Source: Sphingobacteriia bacterium (GTDB lineage Bacteria > Bacteroidota > Bacteroidia > Chitinophagales > Chitinophagaceae). Taken from it: a stretch of DNA of 8,867 bases. The translations under genes were made by a program, and so were the position numbers. Of this stretch, positions 1 to 6,715 are shown piece by piece. How positions within the stretch are numbered: position 1 is the stretch's first letter; each line of letters opens with the position of its first letter. The DNA is taken from contig REAV01000012.1 of NCBI GenBank assembly GCA_004294465.1, positions 1-8,867 on the forward strand. Reading direction: 5' to 3'. The notes beneath the pieces were generated by a model that saw nothing but the letters and a program-made list of their open reading frames with translations, was not told the DNA's origin and did no database searches.

Positions 1-693
1 GAATGGTATACTGCTTATAAAGATTATATCTGGATGATGGAGATTACTGAGCAATTATTCGAGAAAATTGCGATTACATTGCACGGCACAACCGATGTTG
101 TTTTAGGAGATAAAACCATCAATTTTAAAGCACCATTCAAGCGCATCAGTATTCATGATGCCATTAAAGAAAATACGGGTATCGATGTGAGTGCAATGGA
201 GGAAGCTGGTTTGAGAGATGTCTGTAAACAACTAAAGATTGATGTTCCACCAACTATAGGAAAAGGAAAATTGATTGATGAAATTTTCGGCGCTACCAGT
301 GAACACACATATGTTCAACCCACTTTTATCATTGACTATCCGGTGGAAATGAGCCCGCTTACTAAAAAGCATCGCAGCAAACCAGGATTGGTAGAACGTT
401 TTGAATTGATGGTGAACGGAAAAGAATTGGCGAATGCTTACACTGAGTTAAACGATCCGATCGATCAACGCGAACGTTTTGAAGAGCAGGTGAAATTGAT
501 GGAGCGTGGAGATGATGAAGCTATGTTTATAGACTATGATTTTTTGAGAGCTTTAGAATATGGAATGCCGCCTACATCAGGTATTGGAATTGGAATTGAT
601 CGCTTGTGTATGATGATGACCAATCAAGTATCCATTCAAGACGTACTCTTATTCCCGCAAATGCGCCCAGAGCGTTGGGAAAATGAAGCTTAG
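1..693 (+). CDS. lysS: lysyl-tRNA synthetase, class II, C-terminal part (5' truncated by window edge)
   Basis: This enzyme charges tRNA-Lys with lysine in the cytoplasm, using ATP. The frame is open from base 1 (EWYTAYKDYIWMM...), so the ATG at 34 is an internal methionine and not the start. The 230 visible residues are the C-terminal half of the class II catalytic domain. The segment around DYPVEMSPLTKKHR (bases about 340-375) is characteristic of bacterial LysRS. It is followed by NAYTELNDPIDQRERF, which carries conserved active-site acidic residues, and by the class II motif 3, GIGIGIDRL, near bases 583-609. The protein ends soon after LLFPQMRPE, as is usual in this family. The N-terminal OB-fold anticodon-binding domain and motifs 1 and 2 lie outside the window. 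A terminator follows and the next gene is convergent, so lysS ends its transcription unit. Identification is firm from the motifs; the full length cannot be seen. Confidence 0.97.
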   Translation, partial: EWYTAYKDYIWMMEITEQLFEKIAITLHGTTDVVLGDKTINFKAPFKRISIHDAIKENTGIDVSAMEEAGLRDVCKQLKIDVPPTIGKGKLIDEIFGATSEHTYVQPTFIIDYPVEMSPLTKKHRSKPGLVERFELMVNGKELANAYTELNDPIDQRERFEEQVKLMERGDDEAMFIDYDFLRALEYGMPPTSGIGIGIDRLCMMMTNQVSIQDVLLFPQMRPERWENEA

Positions 694-713
694 CGGCGCA
701 TTCACAAACACAA

Positions 714-750
714 AAATAAAAACGCCACGTTCTTCGGGGTGTTTTTATTT
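714..750. terminator. bidirectional rho-independent terminator between lysS and the M20 amidohydrolase gene
   Basis: Bases 714-726 (AAATAAAAACGCC) pair with 738-750 (GGTGTTTTTATTT) over 13 positions, with one G-T wobble, around an 11-base loop. The GC-rich top of the stem carries a U-rich right arm on both strands, so it can end transcripts from lysS (plus) and from the convergent amidohydrolase gene (minus). The right arm runs into the amidohydrolase stop codon (749-751). Seen directly as complementarity; termination is inferred. Confidence 0.8.
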
Positions 751-2188
751 AGTCTCTATAATTGAGCGCAGGTTTTCTATCCCCCAACAATGCTTTGTAT
801 TTATAATCACGTACCGATTTGATAAATTCTTCTTTTGATTTTGCAATCAATGCAGGATTGGTAAATAAATCAATCGCTGTTAATGCCATTGTTTTTGCTG
901 CAACCATCATTCCCTTTGTTCCAATCTCAGTTCCTCCACAGGCAACTGCTTGCCAACTATGGGCTGGTGTTCCTGGCACCCATGTTGCTGCATCTAATCC
1001 AACAGTAGGTACGGCATAACTAACATCACCAACATCAGTAGAACCTCCGCTAGCGTCTATAAATCCCTGCAATGGAACTATACTCGCTGCTTCTTCTATT
1101 GCAGGTGCTTTAAATGTAAATGAAGATTGAATCTTTTTTCCAAACTCCAATTCGGCTGCCGTGTATTTTACTCCCCCCACTTGATCCAAATTTTTCTGCA
1201 TGGCTTCTGCCAAAGTTTTGTTGATCAATAAATCATGTGTTCCTCCAATAATTTCAAAGTCCACTTTTGTTTCAGTACCCATCGCAGCACCATTCGCCGC
1301 TTTTGTCAATCGTTGGAAAATACTTGATACTACATCTTTTTTAGGATGACGCACATAATAAAATACTTCCGCAAAATCGGGCACTACATTGGGCGCTTTA
1401 CCACCTTTGGTTATTACATAATGAATCCTGGTTTCTTGCGGAACATGCTCACGCATCATATTCACCATATTATCCATGGCTTCAACACCATCTAATGCAG
1501 ATCTGCCATTTTCTGGTGCCATTGATGCATGTGATGATAAACCATAAAACCGAAATTTGGCAGAAGTATTGGCCAATGCACTGGTCATGGTTACATTATT
1601 CGAGTTTCCAGGATGCCAATGCACTGCAACATCTACATCTTTAAATAATCCCGCTCTTACCATATATACTTTACCGCTTCCACCTTCTTCTGCTGGGCAA
1701 CCGTAAACCCTAACTGTTCCAGTTAGTTTTTTTGCTTCAATTAATTTTTTAATTTCTATTCCTGCAGCAACGGATGCCGTTCCAAATAAATGATGCCCGC
1801 AACCATGGCCAGCATCTATTCCATTGATTGATTTTTTTTCTGTATTTGCTTCCTGTGATAATCCAGGCAATGCATCATACTCGGCTAAAATAGTAATAAC
1901 AGGCTTTCCGCTACCATAACTGGCAACAAAAGCAGTGGGCATTTCTGCAACTCCAGATTCAATGGTAAATCCATTGCTCTTTAAAGTCTCTTGTAAGAGC
2001 TTTGTACTTTTTACTTCTTTATAGCCCACTTCTGCAAAGCCCCAAATTTGCAATGCAATATTTTTATAGCTCTCGTATTTACCATCAATATTTTTGATTG
2101 CATCCGATTTTAGAATGCTAATATTGTTTTGAGCTTGAGTTATGCAACACAACAAAGCGCATAAGTTGGTTATCAATAATTTTTTCAT
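749..2188 (-). CDS. exported M20-family amidohydrolase (AbgB-like, M20D type)
   Basis: This is a 479-residue metal-dependent amidohydrolase of the peptidase M20 superfamily, close in length and layout to the p-aminobenzoyl-glutamate hydrolase subunit AbgB. Such enzymes cleave an amide between a carboxylic acid and an amino acid; the substrate here is unknown. Likely metal ligands are C130 and H132 (GHGCGHH), E167/E168 (AEEGG), H192 (HWHPG) and H410 (PAHSWQ). H220 in GLSSHAS fits the dimerisation-domain histidine that contacts substrate. Residues 1-19 form a signal peptide (two lysines, hydrophobic core, TQA before Q20). C14 and C15 are not in a good lipobox, so a soluble periplasmic or secreted enzyme is likely. 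It lies 50 bases downstream of gmk on the same strand, perhaps with its own promoter. The family is clear; biological role and substrate are not. Aminoacylase or carboxypeptidase activity is an alternative. Confidence 0.92.
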   Translation of the reverse strand: MKKLLITNLCALLCCITQAQNNISILKSDAIKNIDGKYESYKNIALQIWGFAEVGYKEVKSTKLLQETLKSNGFTIESGVAEMPTAFVASYGSGKPVITILAEYDALPGLSQEANTEKKSINGIDAGHGCGHHLFGTASVAAGIEIKKLIEAKKLTGTVRVYGCPAEEGGSGKVYMVRAGLFKDVDVAVHWHPGNSNNVTMTSALANTSAKFRFYGLSSHASMAPENGRSALDGVEAMDNMVNMMREHVPQETRIHYVITKGGKAPNVVPDFAEVFYYVRHPKKDVVSSIFQRLTKAANGAAMGTETKVDFEIIGGTHDLLINKTLAEAMQKNLDQVGGVKYTAAELEFGKKIQSSFTFKAPAIEEAASIVPLQGFIDASGGSTDVGDVSYAVPTVGLDAATWVPGTPAHSWQAVACGGTEIGTKGMMVAAKTMALTAIDLFTNPALIAKSKEEFIKSVRDYKYKALLGDRKPALNYRD

Positions 2189-2209
2189 TGATTGAATTTA
2201 ATAGTAAAA

Positions 2210-2238
2210 AAAAAGTAGTTAAAAATAAAGTATTCAAA
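2210..2238 (-). promoter_or_regulatory. possible Bacteroidota-type promoter for the M20 amidohydrolase gene
   Basis: Read on the minus strand, TTTG (2238-2235) is followed after 17 bases by TACTTTTT (2217-2210), which matches the Bacteroidota -7 element TAnnTTTG except for the last base. It sits in the 50-base gap between gmk and the amidohydrolase start. The region is a long T/A run, so a chance match is quite possible. The alternative is read-through from gmk. Confidence 0.3.
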
Positions 2239-2859
2239 TCACCAGCCTAAAAATTCTTTAATGAGTTGTTCTGTTTCTGCACAAGCAATTTCCAAATCTT
2301 TATTAATGATGGTTTTATTGAATTGATGGCTGAAAGAAATTTCATAACTGGCTTTGTTGATGCGGGTAGCCAAGCTTTCTGCGGTTTCCGATCCCCTACT
2401 TTCTAATCTTTTCTTAAGTTCTTCCACCGAAGGTGGCTCAATAAAAATAGACAAGCAGTTTTTGCCGAATTGTTGTTGAATATGAATAGCCCCTTTTACA
2501 TCAATATCCAAAACAGGTGTTTTACCCAAACCCCAAATTCTTTCTAACTCAGTTTTCAATGTGCCATAATAATTGCCCTCGTATACCATTTCCCATTCCA
2601 CAAAGGCATCGGCATCTATTTTGTTTTTGAATGCTTGCTCCGACATAAAATGATACTGCACTCCATCTTCTTCACCAGCTCTGGGTTTTCGGGTAGCTGC
2701 TGAGATAGAAAAAGACAATAGTGGATACTTATTCAATAAATATCGAGTAATAGAAGTTTTACCCGCGCCCGAAGGTGCAGTAATAATAATGATTTTATGA
2801 GCTGGGTTCAAAGGATAGGTTTTAAAGTGATCATTCAATGGAGTTCTATACAAATGCAA
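2239..2859 (-). CDS. gmk: guanylate kinase
   Basis: Guanylate kinase phosphorylates GMP to GDP with ATP in the cytoplasm, an essential step of GTP and dGTP synthesis. In the 206-residue reading, the P-loop is APSGAGKTS (residues 28-36). The GMP-binding segment is SAATRKPRAGEEDGVQYHF (53-71), followed by EGNYYGT (94-100), DIDVKGA (118-124) and the lid region with RLESRG (151-156). The frame has no ATG between the upstream in-frame stop and the P-loop. Candidate starts are TTG at 2859, 2853, 2838 and 2811. The first lies 2 bases after the upstream stop codon and suggests translational coupling. The last would give MNPAHKIIIITAPSG, which resembles the usual short N-terminus of the family and a 190-aa protein. 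The longest form is listed here; the start is unresolved. The function is certain from the motifs. Confidence 0.95.
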   Translation of the reverse strand: MHLYRTPLNDHFKTYPLNPAHKIIIITAPSGAGKTSITRYLLNKYPLLSFSISAATRKPRAGEEDGVQYHFMSEQAFKNKIDADAFVEWEMVYEGNYYGTLKTELERIWGLGKTPVLDIDVKGAIHIQQQFGKNCLSIFIEPPSVEELKKRLESRGSETAESLATRINKASYEISFSHQFNKTIINKDLEIACAETEQLIKEFLGW

Positions 2860-2861
2860 AT

Positions 2862-3332
2862 TTATGCCAGTTCAATTTCCGCTTTTTTACTATTGCGCCC
2901 TACGGCATAATGAGGATGCAATTCGTTATAGATGGTAACAAATTCGGAAATCCCAGAATTAGCAGCGGTTTTAGCGTTTTGAAAATAAGCCCTTGATTGT
3001 TGCAATACTTCATTGCCAATTAATAATTTGGCGTCTTCTAATTTGCTTCTGATTTCTTCTACCTCCGAAAGCAATTCCGAATATTGATCATATAAGTGTA
3101 AATAATTATTACAAACACTTACATCTACATAGGAAGGAACTGTATTAGGGCTTCTTCTCATGAATTGGACTGCTTTTTGAACAAATTCCTTTTTCTTGGT
3201 ATTCAACTTAAACATGCTTCTGCGTTCACTGGGTTTTAATTTAATATTACCCGGAATCATACTTCTTAAGGCAGAAATATGCTGTCGAAGCGACATTAGT
3301 TCTGAACCTACAAAACTTCTGAAAGCGCCCAT
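2862..3332 (-). CDS. uncharacterised 156-aa helical protein upstream of gmk
   Basis: I do not recognise this protein. It begins at an ATG (MGAFRSFVG...) and ends two bases before the earliest possible gmk start, so the two are probably co-transcribed. Its sequence is mostly helix-forming and charged. A basic stretch (residues 31-60, with KPSERRS, TKKKEF and MRRSP) is followed by a heptad-like segment at about 78-125 (LYDQYSELLSEVEEIRSKLEDAK...) that may form a coiled coil. The C-terminus ends in a Lys/Glu-rich tail. There is no signal peptide, transmembrane segment, cysteine cluster or nucleotide-binding motif, so it is probably a small cytoplasmic protein. It has the position often occupied by yicC upstream of gmk, but lacks the YicC N-terminal hallmark (MTGYG-like) and is about half its length. 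Coding status is supported by its length, clean start, tight spacing and normal amino-acid composition; function is unknown. Confidence 0.8.
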   Translation of the reverse strand: MGAFRSFVGSELMSLRQHISALRSMIPGNIKLKPSERRSMFKLNTKKKEFVQKAVQFMRRSPNTVPSYVDVSVCNNYLHLYDQYSELLSEVEEIRSKLEDAKLLIGNEVLQQSRAYFQNAKTAANSGISEFVTIYNELHPHYAVGRNSKKAEIELA

Positions 3333-3458
3333 AATGATTGAATTTTATTAGAAACGCTCATTCGATTTAGAAAATTGCTCATTTTTTATTGTAAACCTTC
3401 ATCAAAATGGACTGATTTTAGGGTTTTTTATTATCTTGAACTGGCTCAACCGATTGCT

Positions 3459-4022
3459 ATGCGTATTTGCTGGAACCTATTTCTGCGTCTTCAAGGATGG
3501 AAAGTAGTGGGGGAATTTCCTCATTATATTCAAAAAGCAGTTATTGTAATGGCTCCGCATACCAGTAGTTGGGATTTTGTAGTAGGGCTGGCTATTCGGA
3601 GTAAGCTTCAATTGTATCATTTTAAATTTTTAGGCAAAGACTCCCTTTTTAAAGGCCCATTCGGATTCTTTTTTAGAAAAATGGGCGGCTTTCCGGTTGA
3701 TAGATCGAATAAGAATAATATGGTGGACCAGGTAGTTGAATTATTTAACTCGCATGATCAGTTTATTTTGGCACTTTCTCCGGAAGGAACCAGAAAAAAA
3801 GTAGATCGGTTAAAAACAGGTTTTTATCATATTGCCCAAAAAGCGAATGTTCCCATCATTATGACTGGCTTTGACTTTGGAAAAAGAGAAGTCTCTTTTT
3901 CTGAACCTTTTTATCCAACCAATCATATGGAGGCAGATATTCAACATATACTTCGTTTTTATTCCTCCATAAAAGGTAAAAATCCCGAACAAGGCCTACA
4001 TCATTTAATTGAAACCACTTAA
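3459..4022 (+). CDS. PlsC-like 1-acyl-glycerol-3-phosphate acyltransferase family protein
   Basis: This belongs to the PlsC/LPLAT family, which moves an acyl group from acyl-CoA or acyl-ACP to a glycerophosphate-type or related lipid acceptor at the inner membrane. With the ATG at 3459 it has 187 residues. Motif I is H34-TSSW-D39 (the catalytic HX4D), motif II is GGFPVDRS (76-83), motif III is SPEGTR (107-112), and NVPIIMTGFD (about 130-139) is motif IV. The frame is open further upstream to a TTG at 3375, adding 28 residues. I prefer 3459 because it is the first ATG, the shorter protein has the usual N-terminus (hydrophobic helix then GWKVVGE), and a promoter-like TTATCTTG lies 20 bases before it. 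It has no multi-pass membrane domain and belongs to the short subfamily. The acyl-CoA synthetase gene follows after 9 bases, so the two probably form an operon. The exact acceptor lipid is unknown. Confidence 0.9.
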   Translation: MRICWNLFLRLQGWKVVGEFPHYIQKAVIVMAPHTSSWDFVVGLAIRSKLQLYHFKFLGKDSLFKGPFGFFFRKMGGFPVDRSNKNNMVDQVVELFNSHDQFILALSPEGTRKKVDRLKTGFYHIAQKANVPIIMTGFDFGKREVSFSEPFYPTNHMEADIQHILRFYSSIKGKNPEQGLHHLIETT

Positions 4023-4031
4023 TGAATATTT

Positions 4032-5678
4032 ATGAGTAATAAATACCCATGTATCGTAGATAAATTCTGTCAATACGAAAAAGAAAAGCCCAATCAGCTT
4101 TTCTTAGCAGAGCCTGTAAACAAGCAATATCAAAACTTTACCTGGGCAGAAGCAGGAAAAGAAATCAGAAGTATTGCAAGTTACTTGCAAAGTACAGGTT
4201 TACAAAAAGGCGATAAAGTAGCCATCTTGAGTAAGAATTGTGCGCATTGGATTATGTGCGATATTGCTATTGCCATGTCTGGAATGGTTTCTGTTCCCTT
4301 GTATCCAAATATTACTGCAGATGCAGTAAATGAAATTATCAAGCACAGTGAAGCGAAAATAATTTTTGTTGGAAAGCTTGATAAACCGGAAGAAATCAGA
4401 AAAGGCATTCCTGAAAATTTGATTCAAATTAGTTTTCCTTTTTATTTTAATGAAGGATGTTTGAATTGGAATGATTTGGTTAAAGCGAATGCTCCCTTAA
4501 CAGGAACGCCTGCTATCAATGCTTTAGATCTTGCCTGTATTGTATATACATCAGGAACAACTGGCACCCCTAAAGGAGTGATGCATAGTTTTCATGCCAT
4601 GTCTTTTGCGGTGCATTCTTTCTTAGAAAGCAATCCTCCATTTATCGATGAAAAGTTTTTCTCTTATCTCCCTTTATGTCATGTTGCAGAAAGAATGTTG
4701 GTAGAATGCGGCACTGTATTTACTGGAAGCTCTGTCTATTTCGTAGAATCCATGGAAAGTTTTTCTGCAAACCTGCAATATACTCAACCAACTGTTTTTT
4801 TAGCAGTGCCGCGCATTTGGGAAAAAATGCAGGAAGAAATTTTAAAGAAAATGCCTCAACAAAAATTGAGTCGTTTGTTAAGTATACCCATCATATCTGG
4901 AATCATTAAATCGGCTATCAAGAAAAAAATGGGCTTTGCTAAATGTAAGTATTTTTATACTGGGGCTTCTCCAATTAATAAAGCAGTACTGGTTTGGTTT
5001 TCAAAATTGGGAATTACAATACAAGAAGCCTATGGTATGACGGAAAATTCTGCACTATCACATGCAAACAGAAAGCATTCGGCCAAATTTGGCACTGTTG
5101 GTCAAACTTACCCTGGTGTTGATGTAAAACTAAGTGCAGAAAATGAGGTGCTGGTGAAAAGCGATGCAAATATGCTGGGCTATTATAAAGAACCTCAATT
5201 AACTGCCGAAATGTTTGAAGGCGATTGGTTAAAAACTGGTGATGAGGGATCTATTGACGCTGAAGGATATTTAACCATCACTGGAAGAATAAAAGACCAG
5301 TTCAAAACCAGCAAAGGGAAATATGTGATCCCATCCAATATAGAATCAAAAGTACTGGCTCATCCATTTGTTTCTCAAGCTTGTGTTGTAGGATCTGGCA
5401 TGCCTGCCCCTCTGTTACTTTGTACACTTTCCGAAAAAGCAACTAAAGAAGAAAAGCCGATCATTGTTGAACAGCTTTCTGGTTTTCTTTCGGAAATGAA
5501 TGATCAGTTAGAACACCATGAACAGGTAGCTAAAATCATTGTTTTAAAAGATGAGTGGACCCTCGAAAATGGAATTTTGACTCCAACTTTAAAAATAAAA
5601 CGGAAGGTTGTGGATGAATTGTTTCAGCAACAATACAATGATTGGTACAAAATACAGCATTCAGTAGCGATTCTATAA
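4032..5678 (+). CDS. long-chain-type acyl-CoA synthetase (AMP-forming, FadD-like)
   Basis: This 548-residue member of the ANL adenylate-forming superfamily activates a fatty acid with ATP to an acyl-adenylate and transfers it to CoA. The phosphate-binding loop is YTSGTTGTPKG (172-182). LPLCHVAERM (213-222) and VFLAVPRIWEKM (255-266) are typical of long-chain acyl-CoA ligases. Further motifs are YGMTE (334-338), TGDEG (402-406) and the hinge GRIKDQFKTSKGKYV (418-432). The C-terminal catalytic lysine should be K521 in PTLKIKRK. No signal peptide or membrane helix is evident; these enzymes usually associate peripherally with the inner membrane. The ATG at 4032 lies 9 bases after the acyltransferase stop. 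The pairing suggests that fatty acids activated here are esterified by the neighbour, or that both serve uptake and recycling of fatty acids. Chain-length preference cannot be read from the sequence. Confidence 0.95.
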   Translation: MSNKYPCIVDKFCQYEKEKPNQLFLAEPVNKQYQNFTWAEAGKEIRSIASYLQSTGLQKGDKVAILSKNCAHWIMCDIAIAMSGMVSVPLYPNITADAVNEIIKHSEAKIIFVGKLDKPEEIRKGIPENLIQISFPFYFNEGCLNWNDLVKANAPLTGTPAINALDLACIVYTSGTTGTPKGVMHSFHAMSFAVHSFLESNPPFIDEKFFSYLPLCHVAERMLVECGTVFTGSSVYFVESMESFSANLQYTQPTVFLAVPRIWEKMQEEILKKMPQQKLSRLLSIPIISGIIKSAIKKKMGFAKCKYFYTGASPINKAVLVWFSKLGITIQEAYGMTENSALSHANRKHSAKFGTVGQTYPGVDVKLSAENEVLVKSDANMLGYYKEPQLTAEMFEGDWLKTGDEGSIDAEGYLTITGRIKDQFKTSKGKYVIPSNIESKVLAHPFVSQACVVGSGMPAPLLLCTLSEKATKEEKPIIVEQLSGFLSEMNDQLEHHEQVAKIIVLKDEWTLENGILTPTLKIKRKVVDELFQQQYNDWYKIQHSVAIL

Positions 5679-5691
5679 ATTTCTTAACATA

Positions 5692-5718
5692 TTGAATAAA
5701 AAATTGGCACTAGTTTTG
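5692..5718 (+). promoter_or_regulatory. probable Bacteroidota-type promoter of the OmpA-family gene
   Basis: TAGTTTTG (5711-5718) matches the Bacteroidota -7 element TAnnTTTG exactly. TTG at 5692-5694 is in the -33 position with a 16-base spacer, slightly short of the usual range. Transcription would begin near 5725 and leave a leader of about 70 bases before the ATG at 5795. A small inverted repeat, AATTG-AA-CAATT (5732-5743), lies in that leader. The location in a 116-base gap after an unrelated gene supports a promoter. Confidence 0.5.
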
Positions 5719-5794
5719 TTAAAATAGAACCAATTGAACAATTTTATAGTTAATAAATCGTTCCATATATAAGTCCATTTAAACCGTTGAAATT

Positions 5795-6697
5795 ATGAAC
5801 ATGAAATTTTACTTATTTGCAGCCATTGCATCAATTACTTTGTTTTCTTGCGCTAGTCCTAAAGAATTAAAACAAGCACAAGCCAATTACACAGAACTAA
5901 AAGGAGCTTATGCCGACATGCAGGCAAAATACAGGGCCTTGCAAGACGAATTAAATAAATGTAATGCAGAAAAAGAAAAAGGATCTGCACAATCAGCTGC
6001 ACAAAAAGCAGGTTTAGAATCTCAGATTGCAAGCTTAAATAATCAATTGGATTATTTAAAACAGAATAACAATACTGTATTGAATCAATTAAAAGATTTA
6101 TCTGTAGTTACTGGTTCTCAAGCGGAAAGTATCAGAAAGTCTTTAGACAATATTGGCGCGAAAGACATTTATATTCAAGATTTAAGAGGTTCTATTGCTC
6201 GTAAGGATTCTTTAAATATGGCATTGGTAATGAATTTAAAAGGCGCTATTGGCAATTTAGATGATAAAGACATCAATATTAAAGTAGATAAAGGAGTAGT
6301 TTATGTAGATATCTCCGATAAATTGTTGTTTAAGAGTGGAGCATATGATGTAACGGATCGTGCTAAAGAAGTTTTGGGTAAAGTAGCCAAAGTGTTGAAC
6401 GCTCAACCAGAAATCGAATTCATGGTAGAAGGACATACCGATTCAGTAGCAATACGTGGAAACGGACCTCTAGTAGATAATTGGGACCTAAGTGTTAAAA
6501 GAGCTACAACTATCGTTAGAATATTACAAGATTCTTATGGATTAAATCCAAAAAGAATGACTGCTGCGGGTAGAGGTCAATATGTTCCTCTTGCTGATAA
6601 TGCAACTGCTGAGGGTAGAGCTGCCAATAGAAGAACAAGAATTGTGATTTTACCTCAACTAGATCAGTTCTTTAAATTATTAGAGACTAAGAAATAA
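5795..6697 (+). CDS. OmpA-family peptidoglycan-binding lipoprotein with coiled-coil stalk
   Basis: This is probably a 300-residue outer-membrane lipoprotein that ties the membrane to peptidoglycan. Residues 1-18 are a lipoprotein signal sequence ending in TLFS, with C19 as the acylated cysteine. The residues after it (ASPKE) do not look like a clear surface-export signal, so a periplasm-facing protein is likely. Residues 22-100 are rich in A, Q, E, K and L with heptad-like spacing and probably form a coiled coil or long helix. The C-terminal OmpA domain covers about 163-287, with LLFKSGAYDVT, VEGHTDS (211-217), NWDLSVKRA (229-237), AAGRGQ (257-262) and GRAANRRTRI (274-283). D216 and R236 correspond to the known diaminopimelate-binding pair. 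There is no beta-barrel domain, so it is not a classical OmpA porin. It appears to be a single-gene unit with its own promoter and terminator. ATG at 5801 is an alternative start. Confidence 0.93.
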   Translation: MNMKFYLFAAIASITLFSCASPKELKQAQANYTELKGAYADMQAKYRALQDELNKCNAEKEKGSAQSAAQKAGLESQIASLNNQLDYLKQNNNTVLNQLKDLSVVTGSQAESIRKSLDNIGAKDIYIQDLRGSIARKDSLNMALVMNLKGAIGNLDDKDINIKVDKGVVYVDISDKLLFKSGAYDVTDRAKEVLGKVAKVLNAQPEIEFMVEGHTDSVAIRGNGPLVDNWDLSVKRATTIVRILQDSYGLNPKRMTAAGRGQYVPLADNATAEGRAANRRTRIVILPQLDQFFKLLETKK

Positions 6698-6715
6698 ATC
6701 ATTCAAAAAATAATG

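Noticed and set aside
819..1019. 66-codon open frame opposite the M20 amidohydrolase gene
   Set aside because: It lies antisense inside a well-supported gene and has no recognisable domain or start context; it is a by-product of the real frame.
2120..2150. Cysteine pair C14/C15 in the amidohydrolase signal peptide as a lipoprotein site
   Set aside because: The preceding residues (ALL, LLC) do not fit a lipobox with a small residue at -1, whereas TQA at 17-19 fits signal peptidase I.
3810..4909. Several 60-77 codon frames within or opposite the acyltransferase and acyl-CoA synthetase genes (3810-3992, 4181-4408, 4200-4427, 4676-4909)
   Set aside because: All overlap motif-bearing genes, two overlap each other, and their translations are low in family-like features.
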